Shown: piece after piece, positions 1 through 10,473 of the stretch
How the letters are laid out: every line of letters starts with the position of its first letter
Numbering within the stretch: position 1 is the stretch's first letter
Origin: Tubiluchus corallicola
Lineage: Eukaryota; Priapulida; Priapulimorpha; Priapulimorphida; Tubiluchidae
DNA length: 55,716 nt
Direction of reading: 5' to 3'
NCBI GenBank assembly: GCA_030141605.1
Contig: JAQGDQ010001203.1
Span: 1 to 55,716 of the forward strand
Translations under genes and position numbers: made by a program
The notes under the pieces: generated by a model
Told to the model about the DNA's origin: nothing
The model's database searches: none
Seen by the model: only the letters and a program-made list of their open reading frames with translations

Positions 1-153
1 TCCTACCAGTTTTGGAAAACAATAAAGAAAGAAACAAATTCTAAACTTCCTCTTCCCTCTAGTGTTAATAACGTAACAGGGGAAAACAACATTTGTAATA
101 TGTGGGCGGAGCACTATCGCGTTCTTTTTAATTCGGTTGATAATGTAAATTTG
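1..153 (+). repeat. Inverted copy of LINE 5' segment (fold-back arm)
   Basis: These bases are the reverse complement of 1687-1535 with only about two differences (near 63 and 146). They encode the same reverse-transcriptase N-terminal segment (WKTIKKET... through FNSVDN) as the minus-strand LINE that follows, but on the plus strand. The arm joins the LINE body at an 8-bp microhomology, AAATTTGG, at 147-154. The window therefore opens with a palindrome-like structure whose outer boundary coincides with the place where the other arm meets a (GA)n tract. Confidence 0.85.
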
Positions 154-1687
154 GCATCGCTTACTAAAATTTTCTGGCACATTAAATTATCACTAGTATC
201 AAATCTTTTCATTAAACTTAAGACAGATTTTCTACGTAATACATCAAAATACATCACGTGAATTTCAACACTCATCTCACGAGCACTGTAATCATATGCA
301 TATCCAAAAAATAATCTTTTTGACACATTGTGCGCAATTTTAAGTTTTAAGATATTACCATTATTAAAATGTCTCCAAGTAGACATGCAATAGAATGTAT
401 TACAGTAAGCATTAAATAGATATCTTTTAACATCAACAGAACAATAGCTGAATTTTCTAATAAGTTGGTTTGTACGACAGTAGTATAAGGATCTTTGATT
501 AACAATGTCAAGGTCATCTCGGTTATCATTTGAAATAATATGTCCCAAATATTTTTCATTATCACAGGTACGTAAAACATTATTATCTAGTTTGATGTTA
601 CCAAACATAAAATTTCTCATAATGTTTGAATTAACAGACATAAGTTTAGTTTTAGCTACATTAATTTTTATGTCATACTGTTCAGCATACAATTTATACA
701 CGTCTAGTAGTTGCTGTAGGGCCGTAATCGTTGTTGCTAACAAACAAACATCGTCAGCGTACATCAGGTGGTTCATAACCATGTTCGACACATTGCAACC
801 AAGTTGGGTGGATGAAAGCTTAACACTTAGATCTTTAAAATAAAAATTAAAAAGAAATGGTGACATCTTGCCACCTTGGCGTACTCCATTTCCAATATTA
901 AAAGTTGTAGACTGACCCCACCTGACAGACATGCCTTGCTGCGTGTAATAAAATGTGAGCAAGCGGATTACAATATTCGGGATTGAAGTCTTTGTGAGTT
1001 TAAGAAAAAGCTTGAAGAAATTAACCCTATCAAATGCCTTTGATGCGTCGATAAAAACAATGTGAACAGAGCTATCACGACTAATGTAGTAGTCAATGAT
1101 CTCCTTTAATGTGTTTATGCAAATTTCAGTGCCAAGTTTTTCTACATAGCCAAACTGATTAGAAGTTGTTGGAATATACTGTTTGTATCTGTTAAGTAAT
1201 AAAATTTCGAATATTTTGCTGGCAATAGAAGCTAGTGCAATTGGCCTATAGTTATTTGCATCCGTAATATCTTTATTTTTATCCTTTACTAGAGGAATTA
1301 ATACAGACATCATTAGCGATTCAGGAAGAAAGCCGTGAATCAAACAGGAGCTAAACAACAAGGATAAAAGAACCGGTAACATTGAGGAAGAATACTTAAA
1401 ATGTTCGGCCTGTATACCATCAGGACCTGCAGATTTATGCAAAGTTAGTGTGCCGATTGCATCTTGCACCTCTCTAACAGTAAACTTGGGTATAATATGC
1501 ATATCTTCTGCAAGGGCCCGGTGCAGCTGCTCCTCCAAATTTCCATTATCAACCGAATTAAAAAGAACGCGATAGTGCTCCGCCCACATATTACAAATGT
1601 TGTTTTCCCCTGTTACGTTATTAACGCTAGAGGGAAGAGGAAGTTTAGAATTTGTTTCTTTCTTTATTGTTTTCCAAAACTGGTAGG
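154..1687 (-). pseudogene. Non-LTR retrotransposon reverse transcriptase, truncated
   Basis: About 511 codons are open without a stop, reading from 1687 down to 154. The reverse-transcriptase palm motifs are clear: NNYRPIALAS near 1255, FIDASKAFDRV near 1060-1028 (motif A), GVRQGGKMSPFLF near 890-855 (motif B), and MYADD near 765-745 (motif C with the two catalytic Asp). The downstream KYLGHI and STWRHF segments are typical of LINE ORF2 after the palm. No endonuclease domain is present upstream: the coding sequence stops at a (GA)n tract at 1688. At the 3' end it runs into an inverted copy of its own 5' part. It belongs to the APE-type LINEs of the Jockey/CR1/I group; the clade cannot be fixed by eye. 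A second, more decayed copy of the same family is at 9185-10300. Confidence 0.9.
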
Positions 1688-1760
1688 AAGGAGAGAGGGA
1701 GAAGGAGAGAGGGAGAGAGAGAGAGACTGGGAGGGAGAAGGAGAGAGAGAGAGAGACTGG

Positions 1761-1817
<57 letters not shown>

Positions 1818-1888
1818 GGAGGGAGAGAGGGAGAAGGAGAGAGAGAGAAAGAGAGAGAGGGGAGAGAGAGAGAGAGAGAGAGAGAGAA
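1688..1888. repeat. (GA)n microsatellite with interruptions
   Basis: A purine tract of GA repeats broken by GGGA and CTGG units lies directly against the truncated 5' end of the LINE. It keeps several frames open and so creates artificial Ser-Leu or Glu-Arg runs. No TIR of the (TC)n-carrying hAT family is seen beside it. Confidence 0.95.
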
Positions 1889-2488
1889 ACCTCGGCGGTT
1901 TTTCAATACTTGGCTTCAAGCGACACAAGCGCCCCCTTGCAGACGCTTTGAAGCGTCCTAACTGCTAATTCTCACAAAATCTCGGCTCACAGAAGCAAGA
2001 GGAAATAACTGAAGAAGTTAACGTGGCGTAATGAAAAGCAGGCGACTAACAAGCTTTCCTACTGCGTCCATTGCTCATTCTTTATCTTACCATGGCACCC
2101 TGCCTGCTCTCTTCCTGTTAACTGCATAATGGTTTCCAGTTCCTGGAAATTCAGGAGAGAAAAAATAGGGAAGTGGGAATTAAAATTATTATCAGTTTAT
2201 GCATGTATTAAAAGTATCGTAGCGACAACTGTGACATTCAAAAGCAGCTAATCTTTTTTACATACGGATTAACTCTTTAATAAGAACATTCTATGTGTTC
2301 AGGTAATGTGAAAATCATGCTATTTTTAAGAGTTACTGCTGCAATTTTTACTGCATGTCTTTATGGACTAATTATGGTAATGATGTGATAAATAGACTGC
2401 GTATTGCTTACAACAATGGTATGCATTTATTAAATGAAATAGATTATTAGAGCATTCTTTATTCTGAACTCGTGTTTACACAAATGGG
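1889..2488. other. Unassigned intergenic DNA
   Basis: No gene, RNA or repeat is recognised here. A GC-richer patch at 1915-1955 contains a short inverted repeat around CGCTTTGAAGCG. Confidence 0.4.
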
Positions 2489-2701
2489 TTGCACTGCCCA
2501 TTGCATCAACTAGCTAGGGTTGTTATATTTGATAAATTAAATGAAATACTTCTGCCTGAAAACCTTAATATAGCTGTCTTGGCAAATAATGATCTGTTGA
2601 AGTTGTTATTATTCGGAAAAGATGAATTTAACTATGTTGCTAACTGTAAAATATTCCAATGCATTCGTGACTTTATATTACGTACTAAACGCTTCCAGTA
2701 G
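2489..2701 (+). pseudogene. LINE ORF2 C-terminal remnant
   Basis: The frame from about 2510 reads FDKLNEILLPENL, then NDLLKLLLFGKD, and ends FILRTKRFQ-stop. This layout (a leucine-rich stretch with LLFG followed by a terminal FI..T.RF) is common at the very C-terminus of non-LTR retrotransposon ORF2 proteins. The upstream part is missing. The AT-rich DNA after it, to about 3230, contains AATAAA-like motifs and may be the element's 3'UTR. Assignment rests on pattern recognition only. Confidence 0.45.
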
Positions 2702-3383
2702 TTTCTATCTGATATGAAATGCATCAGTCTTAAATAATCGTACATTAATATTTACTAACCGTCATTTTCTACTAATGTCTAATGTATCACTGTAGTAAAA
2801 CTTTAGTATACTAAAAACTAAGTATAGTCTATTCTTACTGTAAATGTTCTTGTAAATAGTGTATAAAGTCTGTTGTGGTGAGGATCCTAAATCATGTTGT
2901 ACAAACTGTCTGATCCAATCCTAAATAAATTATGTTTAAACTACAACAGTGGTATCAGAAAACCGTGTAGCTTAAATTACGATTTTTATTATATAGGTTG
3001 TAGATAAAAAAGTCTTCGCGATAAACTTGCTTTTATATATGGTATTTTTCTGCTACCTTGCCAAGTGTATAATTACTAGTAGGGTGAATGTAGAGTATTC
3101 GTTGGGGGCTTTACAAGTAATAAGTTTGTTAATAGTTACACGTGTTATGAGTTTGAATGGTTTTAGACTGCGCGTGTATTAATTTATGTAATGTAAGTTA
3201 AATAAACTGATTGAAATTCAAAATTAAAAAACGAAATTTATAGATTAAGATGTCGACTACTTACACGTGTGGTAATGATGTTATTTTGTGATGTCGTAGC
3301 GCCATCTAGTGGGAAGTTAATCAATTACACATTATTGTTGTTTGTCAGCCTGGTTTAATAGAGCTGCATACTGACTGTCACGA
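2702..3383. other. AT-rich intergenic DNA
   Basis: No coding signal is visible. A site reading GCGCCATCTAGTGG at about 3300-3313 resembles the CTCF core motif as known in animals. Otherwise I see nothing specific. Confidence 0.35.
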
Positions 3384-3396
3384 AGTAAGTAAGTAC

Positions 3397-3490
<94 letters not shown>
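3384..3490. repeat. (GTAA)n microsatellite
   Basis: About 26 tandem GTAA units with one early GTAC variant. Confidence 0.97.
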
Positions 3491-3504
3491 TTATCACCAT
3501 TTTT

Positions 3505-3770
3505 AAAATAGTTCGGTAACTTCAGTTGTTTTACATGGACTTTACTTAATTATGCATTAGTCTGCACGCAGAGTGATTTACTAGTAGGATCTTGCTTGAG
3601 AACTAGAGAAAATGAACTAGGTAAGGTTCTAGCTAACTGTTAACACTTATTATTACAACAGCGTGGTTTGCGAGACCTTGTCAAGTGTACACAAATGCAT
3701 TGTCTGGTACATGTAACCTTTGACCTTTTCACGATCATCATCAATTGCTGGAACTGTGAAAAGGCTTAAC
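3505..3770 (+). mobile_element. Interspersed repeat family C, copy 1
   Basis: This matches 16960-17220 over most of its length. The best conserved part is the last 110 bases, which include GTCAAGTGTACA, ACCTTTGACCTTTTCACG and GCTGGAACTGTGAAAA. Its right end forms a hairpin: CCTTTTCAC at 3724 pairs with GTGAAAAGG at 3756-3764. The second copy shows that the family ends in inverted repeats, so it is probably a small non-autonomous DNA transposon. The left end of this copy is lost next to the GTAA array. Confidence 0.7.
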
Positions 3771-3960
3771 GTAGCCTTATTTCAATCATCAGTGTATATC
3801 TAAATACATGATTATACATAAACGCCATCTTGTCTAGTGCCAGTATAGACAGACAGATAATAATTTTCACCTGGGTAAGTTTAACAAAGAAAGTTTGGCT
3901 CGACCTAAGACACAAAAAGAGGCGGGTGATCCTACTGGCTACTATAGGCTGTAGCTTAGA

Positions 3961-4004
3961 CCCCCTCCAGCTTGGTGGGGGTGGGGGTGGGGGTGGTGGT
4001 TGCT
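3961..4004. repeat. G-rich GTGGGG repeat
   Basis: Four or more G5 runs separated by single T residues follow a short C-rich tract. On the plus strand this fits the G-quadruplex pattern. Confidence 0.6.
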
Positions 4005-4113
4005 AAACGATTTTCAAATACACGTGTACCACATTTTTTTTTGAAAATGACTACGCCTGTAATATTTTGATATTTTTGCAATACCGAATCATTCATTTAA
4101 CTTTAAATGAACC

Positions 4114-4185
4114 AGACGGTTTAGTCTAGTGGTAATGTGTGTGCTTTCCGTCTCGGAGGTCGTGAGTTCGAACCAGCAGCCGGGT
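4114..4185 (+). mobile_element. tRNA-like SINE head or tRNA pseudogene
   Basis: TTTAGTCTAGTGGTAATG resembles an RNA polymerase III box A, and 40-odd bases downstream GTGAGTTCGAACCAGC resembles box B. The acceptor stem does not close well, so a functional tRNA is unlikely. A similar arrangement with AGGTCGCGGGTTCAA occurs on the minus strand at 44985-45055, suggesting a tRNA-derived SINE family. Confidence 0.5.
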
Positions 4186-4300
4186 CATACCAAAGACATA
4201 ATATGGGCGTGGATTATACGCATGCGCATTACGTGCATGCATGTTTCTAGCTCCTGAAATAGACTAGCTAATACAATATCAGTTTTAGCAAAAGTCTTTC

Positions 4301-4688
4301 CTGGTGGCGGCTCGTGTATAAGTTTGCTTCACAGTTCAGCACAGGGTGCACTCCAGCAACGTGGTGTTTGGCTGTTGTGCGCATGCGGCCATGTACGCAC
4401 GTCTGAGTCCAGGTAGAGAATGTACTGTCGCTCACACAGTTTGTTGTCAGATGTCACGTGCTTACCGTGAATAGATCAAGCTTGAACTGCGACAATTTAG
4501 ACTATTAGTAAACAAAAAATATGTTTTGTTTAGGATTAATGTATAAACTTCTGTAGGTTTGTTTGTTTAAAATTACAAAGACAATATTAAAATCACACAT
4601 ATTTGTTACGTTTTACACAGTATTAAAACAATGGCTAAAAATTTTCTGAAGCAGAACCCCCAGTAATTTTAGCTACGAACCACCACTG
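4301..4688 (+). mobile_element. hAT-like MITE family B, copy 1
   Basis: It begins CTGGTGGCGGCTCGTGTA and ends with TACGAACCACCACTG, so the ends are inverted repeats of the form CAGTGGYGGYTCGT seen in many hAT elements. The body (TTTGCTTCACAG, GCGCATGCGGCC, CAGTTTGTTGTCAG, GAAGCAG) matches 29361-29840 and the reverse complement of 15719-16453. No matching 8-bp target duplication is left. Confidence 0.75.
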
Positions 4689-4762
4689 TACACTGTATAG
4701 GTCCGGGGACACTGCTCGCCTAGCCTCCCCCCACCCTGACTTGCAGATATCTAACCTAACCT

Positions 4763-4871
4763 CAGGGCCGGCGTTAAACATAGGCAAACTAGGCAACCGC
4801 CTAGGGCCTCACCCTCCAGGGGGCCTCACACCGAGGTAACAATTTTTTTGCTTTATGCGAACATACTGCCT

Positions 4872-4918
<47 letters not shown>

Positions 4919-4999
4919 TTTAATTTTTATTTTTCTATTTCATTTGGGGCCACCAAATTCACCTCTCCTAGGGCCTCCAATTACCTAAGGCCGGCCCTG
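4763..4999 (+). mobile_element. hAT MITE family A with internal (TC)n, copy 1
   Basis: The left end is CAGGGCCGGCGTTAA and the right end is CTAAGGCCGGCCCTG, a clear terminal inverted repeat of hAT type. Next to the left end is GGCAACCGCCTAGGGCCTCA; near the right end is GGGGCCACCAAATTCAC. The microsatellite (TC)n at 4873-4914 sits just after GCGAACATACTGCC. No good 8-bp target duplication is seen at this copy. Confidence 0.85.
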
Positions 5000-5698
5000 A
5001 CAGCAAAGAACAGGGAGATAAATTCAGCAGAGTTCCAAATGTTCAAGCAGCTGTGTTAAAACTGTTCAAAGCACGTGTTCAATAGTGCATTCATTTATAT
5101 ACGCACTTTTAGTCTACGCGTTAAATACACATCATATATTCCAGAAAGAAAGCGTCTTCTAGAATACTGGGTGAATGTTTTTCTCTCTGGGTAAACCTGC
5201 ATTTAATTTCAAATTTAAAAATCTGTAAGGTGTTGTTTGCTCACACAGAACATAGACGACGTTTTGCCATTGTATTGTAAAATTTAATGTACAGGCATGT
5301 TTTAGTAAACGTCTTTTAATGAAAAACTTATAATACGAATGTAGCTGGAATTTTGATCCGAGATGAATTCAATCCATTCGTCAGTTACTGTGGTGGTTTG
5401 TGGAATGCCTTGTTCTTAGGAATACTCCCAAAAATTTCAGTGTGTCTTTTTCTGATAGCTTCTTCCACATCACGAGTATCAATTAGTTGTCTAACTGAAC
5501 AGGTCTAGAGATCGATTCCCGCGTCTGCCAAACTCGATTAATTACAACATTTATTTACCATATTTACGTGTTATTCTTGTACTTTTTATTTCATTGTATT
5601 TTATTTCTTTTTATTACTGTATGTGTATTTTATATGGTGTTAGTTACCGAAAAAATGTGAATTAAAATGAATTGACTTGTCCATTCCTTTAAGAAGCG
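5000..5698. other. Unassigned intergenic DNA
   Basis: AT-rich DNA without a convincing ORF. ATCGATTCCCGCG near 5510 resembles a pol III box B but no box A is found at the right distance. Confidence 0.35.
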
Positions 5699-6160
5699 TT
5701 AACCCTTTTAGTCCCAAATTATTTTTTTAATAAGAAAAATTTTTTTGGCTTGGTACTTTTGTTCAGTATGTCCATGTTGTTTACACATAATTTTTTTTCT
5801 ACCTGTGCCTGCGTGCTAAATATAGCCTGTATCCCATGGGATACATTGGGATTCAATGGAAGCATAAAATGTGCTGCATTTTGCAATTGCTGATAATTTT
5901 TTAAAGTATTTAAGACATTTAGTATGCATGCCATGCTGATCTGTACAAAGTCGTCTCTAAAGTACTGTACCTTGCGCAGTTTTTTATGCTATGTAGATTT
6001 TCTAGTTTGCATTTTATCACCATTTTTAGTCTATTGTTATTGATTTAAATCAAAATAACTATTAACAGATCAAATAACTGTCAGTTTTAAAATTTTATTA
6101 ATTCTAAAGGTAGAAAATATTGTCGTATCCCACGGGATACAACGGGTATGAAAGGGTTAA
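5699..6160 (-). mobile_element. piggyBac-type MITE, copy 1
   Basis: The element is bounded by TTAA at both ends (5699-5702 and 6157-6160). The ends are imperfect inverted repeats, TTAACCCTTTTAGTCCC at one end and TTAACCCTTTCATACCC (read on the minus strand) at the other. TTAA targets and ends starting CCC fit the piggyBac superfamily. It contains two near-palindromes of the form GTATCCCRYGGGATAC, at 6125-6140 (close to the end) and 5829-5844. It has no transposase, so it is non-autonomous. It is in the opposite orientation to the copies at 7251 and 14840. Confidence 0.9.
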
Positions 6161-6327
6161 TAACATTGTTTTGACAAACTTCGCAATGTATAATTTCGTA
6201 GTTAAGCATTTCATTTGCCATTTTACTAATTCGCAAGTCTTGGAGAAGTTTCGTCTTTCTCGACGGGTCATCAAATCGAGAAAAGTAAGAGAAAGGTGGT
6301 TTGCAGGATGGAGGATCAAACTACCCG

Positions 6328-6673
6328 CAACTGATTTCCTGGTGGTCAACCACTCATCCACTCACCAAGCACAAGATTGCTTAACTTGAGTCGCTAAGCA
6401 CACACTGTGACCACCGGCTGGATTTAATCTCCTGAAGGTTTCGAACTGATTTCCTGGTGGTCAACCACTCATTCACTCACCAAGCACATGATTGTTTAAC
6501 TTGAGTCGCTAAGCGCACACTGTGACCACTGGCTGGAGTGAACCTCCTGAAGGCTTCGAACTGATTTCCTGGTGGTGAACCACTCATTCACTCACCAAGC
6601 ACATGATTGTTTAACTTGAGTCGCTAAGCACACATTGTGACCACTGGCTGGAGTTAATCTCCTGAAGGCTTCG
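6328..6673. repeat. 115-bp tandem repeat, three copies
   Basis: Copies start with CAACTGATTTCC or GAACTGATTTCC at 6328, 6443 and 6558, an exact 115-bp period. Each unit carries ACTTGAGTCGCTAAGC. Identity between copies is high, with scattered substitutions. Confidence 0.95.
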
Positions 6674-6753
6674 ATTCTCATAGGTTTATCTGCAGTAATT
6701 AGATAAATGCCATTGAAAGAAACTTTTTGCTATTGTCTTATTATCGAAAGGAG

Positions 6754-6788
6754 CAGGGCCGGCCTTAAGCATAGGCAACCGCCTAGGG

Positions 6789-6884
<96 letters not shown>

Positions 6885-7043
6885 GCTCTCCGTCTCCCTC
6901 TCCCTCTCCCTCTCCCTCGCCCCTCTCTCTCCTCGTAAATTGCGTAATTTTATTTTTTCCTATTTATTTTTTATTTTTCTATTTCATTTGGGGCCACCAA
7001 ATTCACTTCGCCTAGGGCCTCCAATTACCTAAGGCCGGCCCTG
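6754..7043 (+). mobile_element. hAT MITE family A with expanded (TC)n, copy 2
   Basis: Ends are CAGGGCCGGCCTTAAG and CTAAGGCCGGCCCTG. Flanks GAAAGGAG (6746-6753) and GAAACGAG (7043-7050) match at 7 of 8 bases and are a likely old target duplication, sharing the last G of the element. The left half between the CCTAGGGCC box and the microsatellite is deleted, so (TC)n at 6790-6882 starts directly after it, followed by CCCTC variants to about 6930. Confidence 0.88.
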
Positions 7044-7250
7044 AAACGAGTCTTTACTTAACTCTGAGGCATACAATATAAACTGTAGAGGGGAGGATAA
7101 TGTGTCGGTAATATCTGCATGAAATGACGTACTCTTAGGAAGTCAGGTAAAGCAGAAGTAGAAAGTGTTTTGCTGCAGGAAGATACCTCCTTGTTAGCAT
7201 CAATGAACAACACGTTTTGATAGAAAAGTAACTCAAGTAATTCACTTCAT

Positions 7251-7717
7251 TTAACCCTTTCATACCCATTGTATCCCGTGGGATACGACAATATTTTCTA
7301 CCTTTAGAATTAATAAAATTTTAAAACTGACAGTTATTTGATCTGTTAATAGTTATTTTGATTTAAGCCAATAACAATAGACTAAAAATGGTGATAAAAT
7401 GGCAAACTAGAAAATCTACATTGCATAAAAAACTGTGCAAGGTACAATACTTTAGAGACGGCTTTGTACAGATCAGCATAGCATGCATACTAAATGTCTT
7501 AAATACTTTAAAAAATTATCAACAGTTGCAAAATGAAGCACATTTTATGCTTCCATTGAATCCCAATGTATCCCGTGGGATACAGGCTATATTTAGCACG
7601 CGGGCACAGGTAGAAAAAAACAGTTATTATGTGTAAACAAGATGGACATACTGAACAAAAGTACCAAGCCAAAAAATTTTTTCTTATTAAAAAATAATTT
7701 GGGACTGAAAGGGTTAA
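7251..7717 (+). mobile_element. piggyBac-type MITE, copy 2
   Basis: Bounded by TTAA at 7251-7254 and 7714-7717, with the ends CCCTTTCATACCC and (reverse) CCCTTTCAGTCCC. It is nearly identical to the copy at 14840 and the inverse of the one at 5699. The two near-palindromes GTATCCCGTGGGATAC lie at 7271-7286 and 7568-7583. A chance 82-codon open frame runs through it. Confidence 0.92.
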
Positions 7718-8163
7718 CTAAAGTGTTGTACGCTTAAGAATTACACATACAATTTGTTATTATTACTTCTGCTAAAATTACTTCCAGAATTGGCACCCCC
7801 CCCCCCATGGCGCCTTACGCCCAGGCTGGTGGTAAGTCTGCAAAAGATTTCAATCTCTAATGTCAAGCGTACTTGATTAAGCTGTTGCTAATCAGTCCAT
7901 TTCTTCGTAGCTAAATTACAACTATTGGCTGAAACTACCAAGATATAACATTAACCTATCTCGTATAAGACATAAAAATATACAAAACTATTTATAGTAT
8001 CAAAAAGTACTTGAAAAGGACCATTTTTGATTCATATTTGTAATACAATTTTAATGCTTCCATGTCTCATGCAGTCGCAACATATGGCCTCCAATCAATT
8101 ATAATGATATTTTAATATACCTCCATGTAAATTAAACATACACTGTGCTCGTTTCTTCTCCTC
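7718..8163. other. Unassigned AT-rich DNA
   Basis: No coding signal. A run of about ten C lies at 7797-7806. Confidence 0.35.
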
Positions 8164-8338
8164 TTTTCCTTCTTCCTATCCCCAATCTTGCTAATTTGCT
8201 CCATTCCATCATTTCTTCTGACCCTAACCATTCTTTCATTCACTCATCCTCCCCTCCCTTCCTTCTTCCTATCCCTAATCTTACTATTTTCCCATTCCTT
8301 CATGTCTACTAACCCTAACCATTCTTTCATTCACTCAT
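8164..8338. repeat. Pyrimidine-rich 91-bp duplication
   Basis: Two diverged copies of a segment beginning CCTTCTTCCTATCCC and ending ACCCTAACCATTCTTTCATTCACTCA are offset by 91 bp. Confidence 0.8.
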
Positions 8339-8339
8339 T

Positions 8340-8520
8340 TGTGCCACCTTAACAAGCCAAGCTTTCAAGGTGTCATACAGCGATTCTTTTATTTGGTTAA
8401 TTTGACTTCATCAACGTTTTTTTTACCTATACTGTTTCTTTTTGTTTCAATAATATTGTATGTTGATGTATTGTATATGTATTGCTGGAGTGAAATAAAT
8501 TGATTGATTGATTGTAATAC
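8340..8520 (+). mobile_element. 3' end of a LINE with (TTGA)n tail
   Basis: The segment ends GAGTGAAATAAATTGATTGATTGATTG, with only the last part repetitive. LINE 3'UTRs of the L2/CR1/Jockey group often end in such short tandem repeats after an AATAAA-like motif. No ORF2 is attached directly upstream. Confidence 0.4.
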
Positions 8521-9184
8521 TTGACAGTTCATTGAATCTATAACATGATTCAGTCTGTACTGTTCTTTATGAGTTTATTACAATTCATCAGAGTATCAAG
8601 GCACGGATCGCATAATTGTATTACCCCTAACATTACATCAAAACACATACAAAATATTACAAGTTTTGCAACCACACATGCGGGTTAACATCGTTTAAAA
8701 ATGGCCATTTCACCTTTGCCTGGCTGAGACAACAATGTGATTGTACGAGACAACAATGTGATTGTGCCTTTAGCTTGATTCGTTTGGTTTAAACACAAAA
8801 TTGGTGTTTGACCAAAACAATAACTAACACATCAGTATAAATACATATAAATTCATTATATCATCATAATTATGCAAAACTCCATGCTAAAATTAGTACT
8901 AGTGCGCAATTTTAAAGCTCTGAGGTGTACCACAAGGAGGTACAGTAATTGGACAGAGTACAGTAAGTTGTCTGCCAAGGTTACCTTATAAGCTGTTACC
9001 ATATTATGTACACTAAAACATCTGTTTACTCCTATTAGATATCTAGCGTTTGGCCAATAAACAAATTACTACCAGCTAATGCCTGCATTCGGCAATGATC
9101 TAAGAAAATTTAGGAAAGAGAAATTGCTACTCTAGTAGGCTAAAATCATAATATAACTGAGAAACGTATTCATAAAACCTAATG
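8521..9184 (+). pseudogene. Decayed region before LINE copy 2
   Basis: Mostly AT-rich DNA without an ORF. The string GGTGTACCACAAGGAGGTACA near 8929-8949 translates to GVPQGGT, the reverse-transcriptase motif B, so the part from about 8900 on is probably degraded LINE sequence continuous with the next feature. A 22-bp duplication, GAGACAACAATGTGATTGT, lies at 8725-8765. Confidence 0.35.
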
Positions 9185-9648
9185 CGTTCAAAAGGAATCT
9201 AGGGAAAAATATTTGGGTCATATTTTATCAGAAGACAATAGAGATGATTTAGATATATTACGACAATGTTTAACTTACTATGGTAGAGCAAATAAATTAC
9301 TCACTGTTCAGTTAACGTGAAGAGACAATTGTTTAATGCTTACTGCGCTACGTTTTATTGTATGTCCACTTGGAGACATTTTTATTCTTACAATCTTAGC
9401 AAACTCAAGGTTGCATATAATGCATCAACACGGAAGCTGTTTAACTTTTCATATGATACGAGCGCAAGATATATTTCTACTAGACTTAATATTATTTATT
9501 TTGATGTGATTCACAGAAAATGTGCATACAGTTTACACGTCAGGCTGAATAAGAGTGAAAATTTTAAATGCAAGAACATTTTAAACAGTGATGTAAACTT
9601 TTCTTCTGTAATTAGACGTCATTGGCAGTTTTGTGCATCTATTAGGCC
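9185..9648 (+). pseudogene. LINE reverse transcriptase C-terminal part, copy 2
   Basis: The translation aligns with the LINE at 154-1687: KYLGHILSEDNRDDLDI against KYLGHIISNDNRDDLDI, then FNAYCATFYCMSTWRHF, then IIYFDVIHRK. A stop interrupts it near 9315, so it is a dead copy. The reading frame is interrupted at 9648 by an hAT element and resumes at 10218. Confidence 0.9.
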
Positions 9649-10217
<569 letters not shown>

Positions 10218-10305
10218 ATTAGGCTCACTTCTTTGAACTTGACGTTCAATTTTGTTATTTTAACTAGTTGTGTACATTATATACTGACATAGCAATAAAA
10301 ACACT
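10218..10305 (+). pseudogene. LINE copy 2, resumed 3' end
   Basis: After the hAT insertion the LINE frame continues as RLTSLNLTFNFVILTSCVHYILT-stop (last part of ORF2; a stop at about 10290). AATAAA in GCAATAAAAACAC at 10292-10304 may be the element's processing signal. Confidence 0.75.
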
Positions 10306-10473
10306 ATTGCTACTACTCAGCATTACCAATATGCGTCACATACGACATACTATATATGGGATCATCTACTCATAAACAAGTTTTCTCTAATGAAACCCGT
10401 AGGGCTGCATTCACTGCATACAGCCAAGAAAGATATTCAAATTTTTACATCACCGTTTGCCATGTGGGAAATT

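Noticed and set aside
7388-7636. 82-codon frame in a piggyBac-type MITE, also partly open in the other copies
   Set aside because: No similarity to a transposase that I can see; the frame is broken in other copies and the element lacks catalytic parts.
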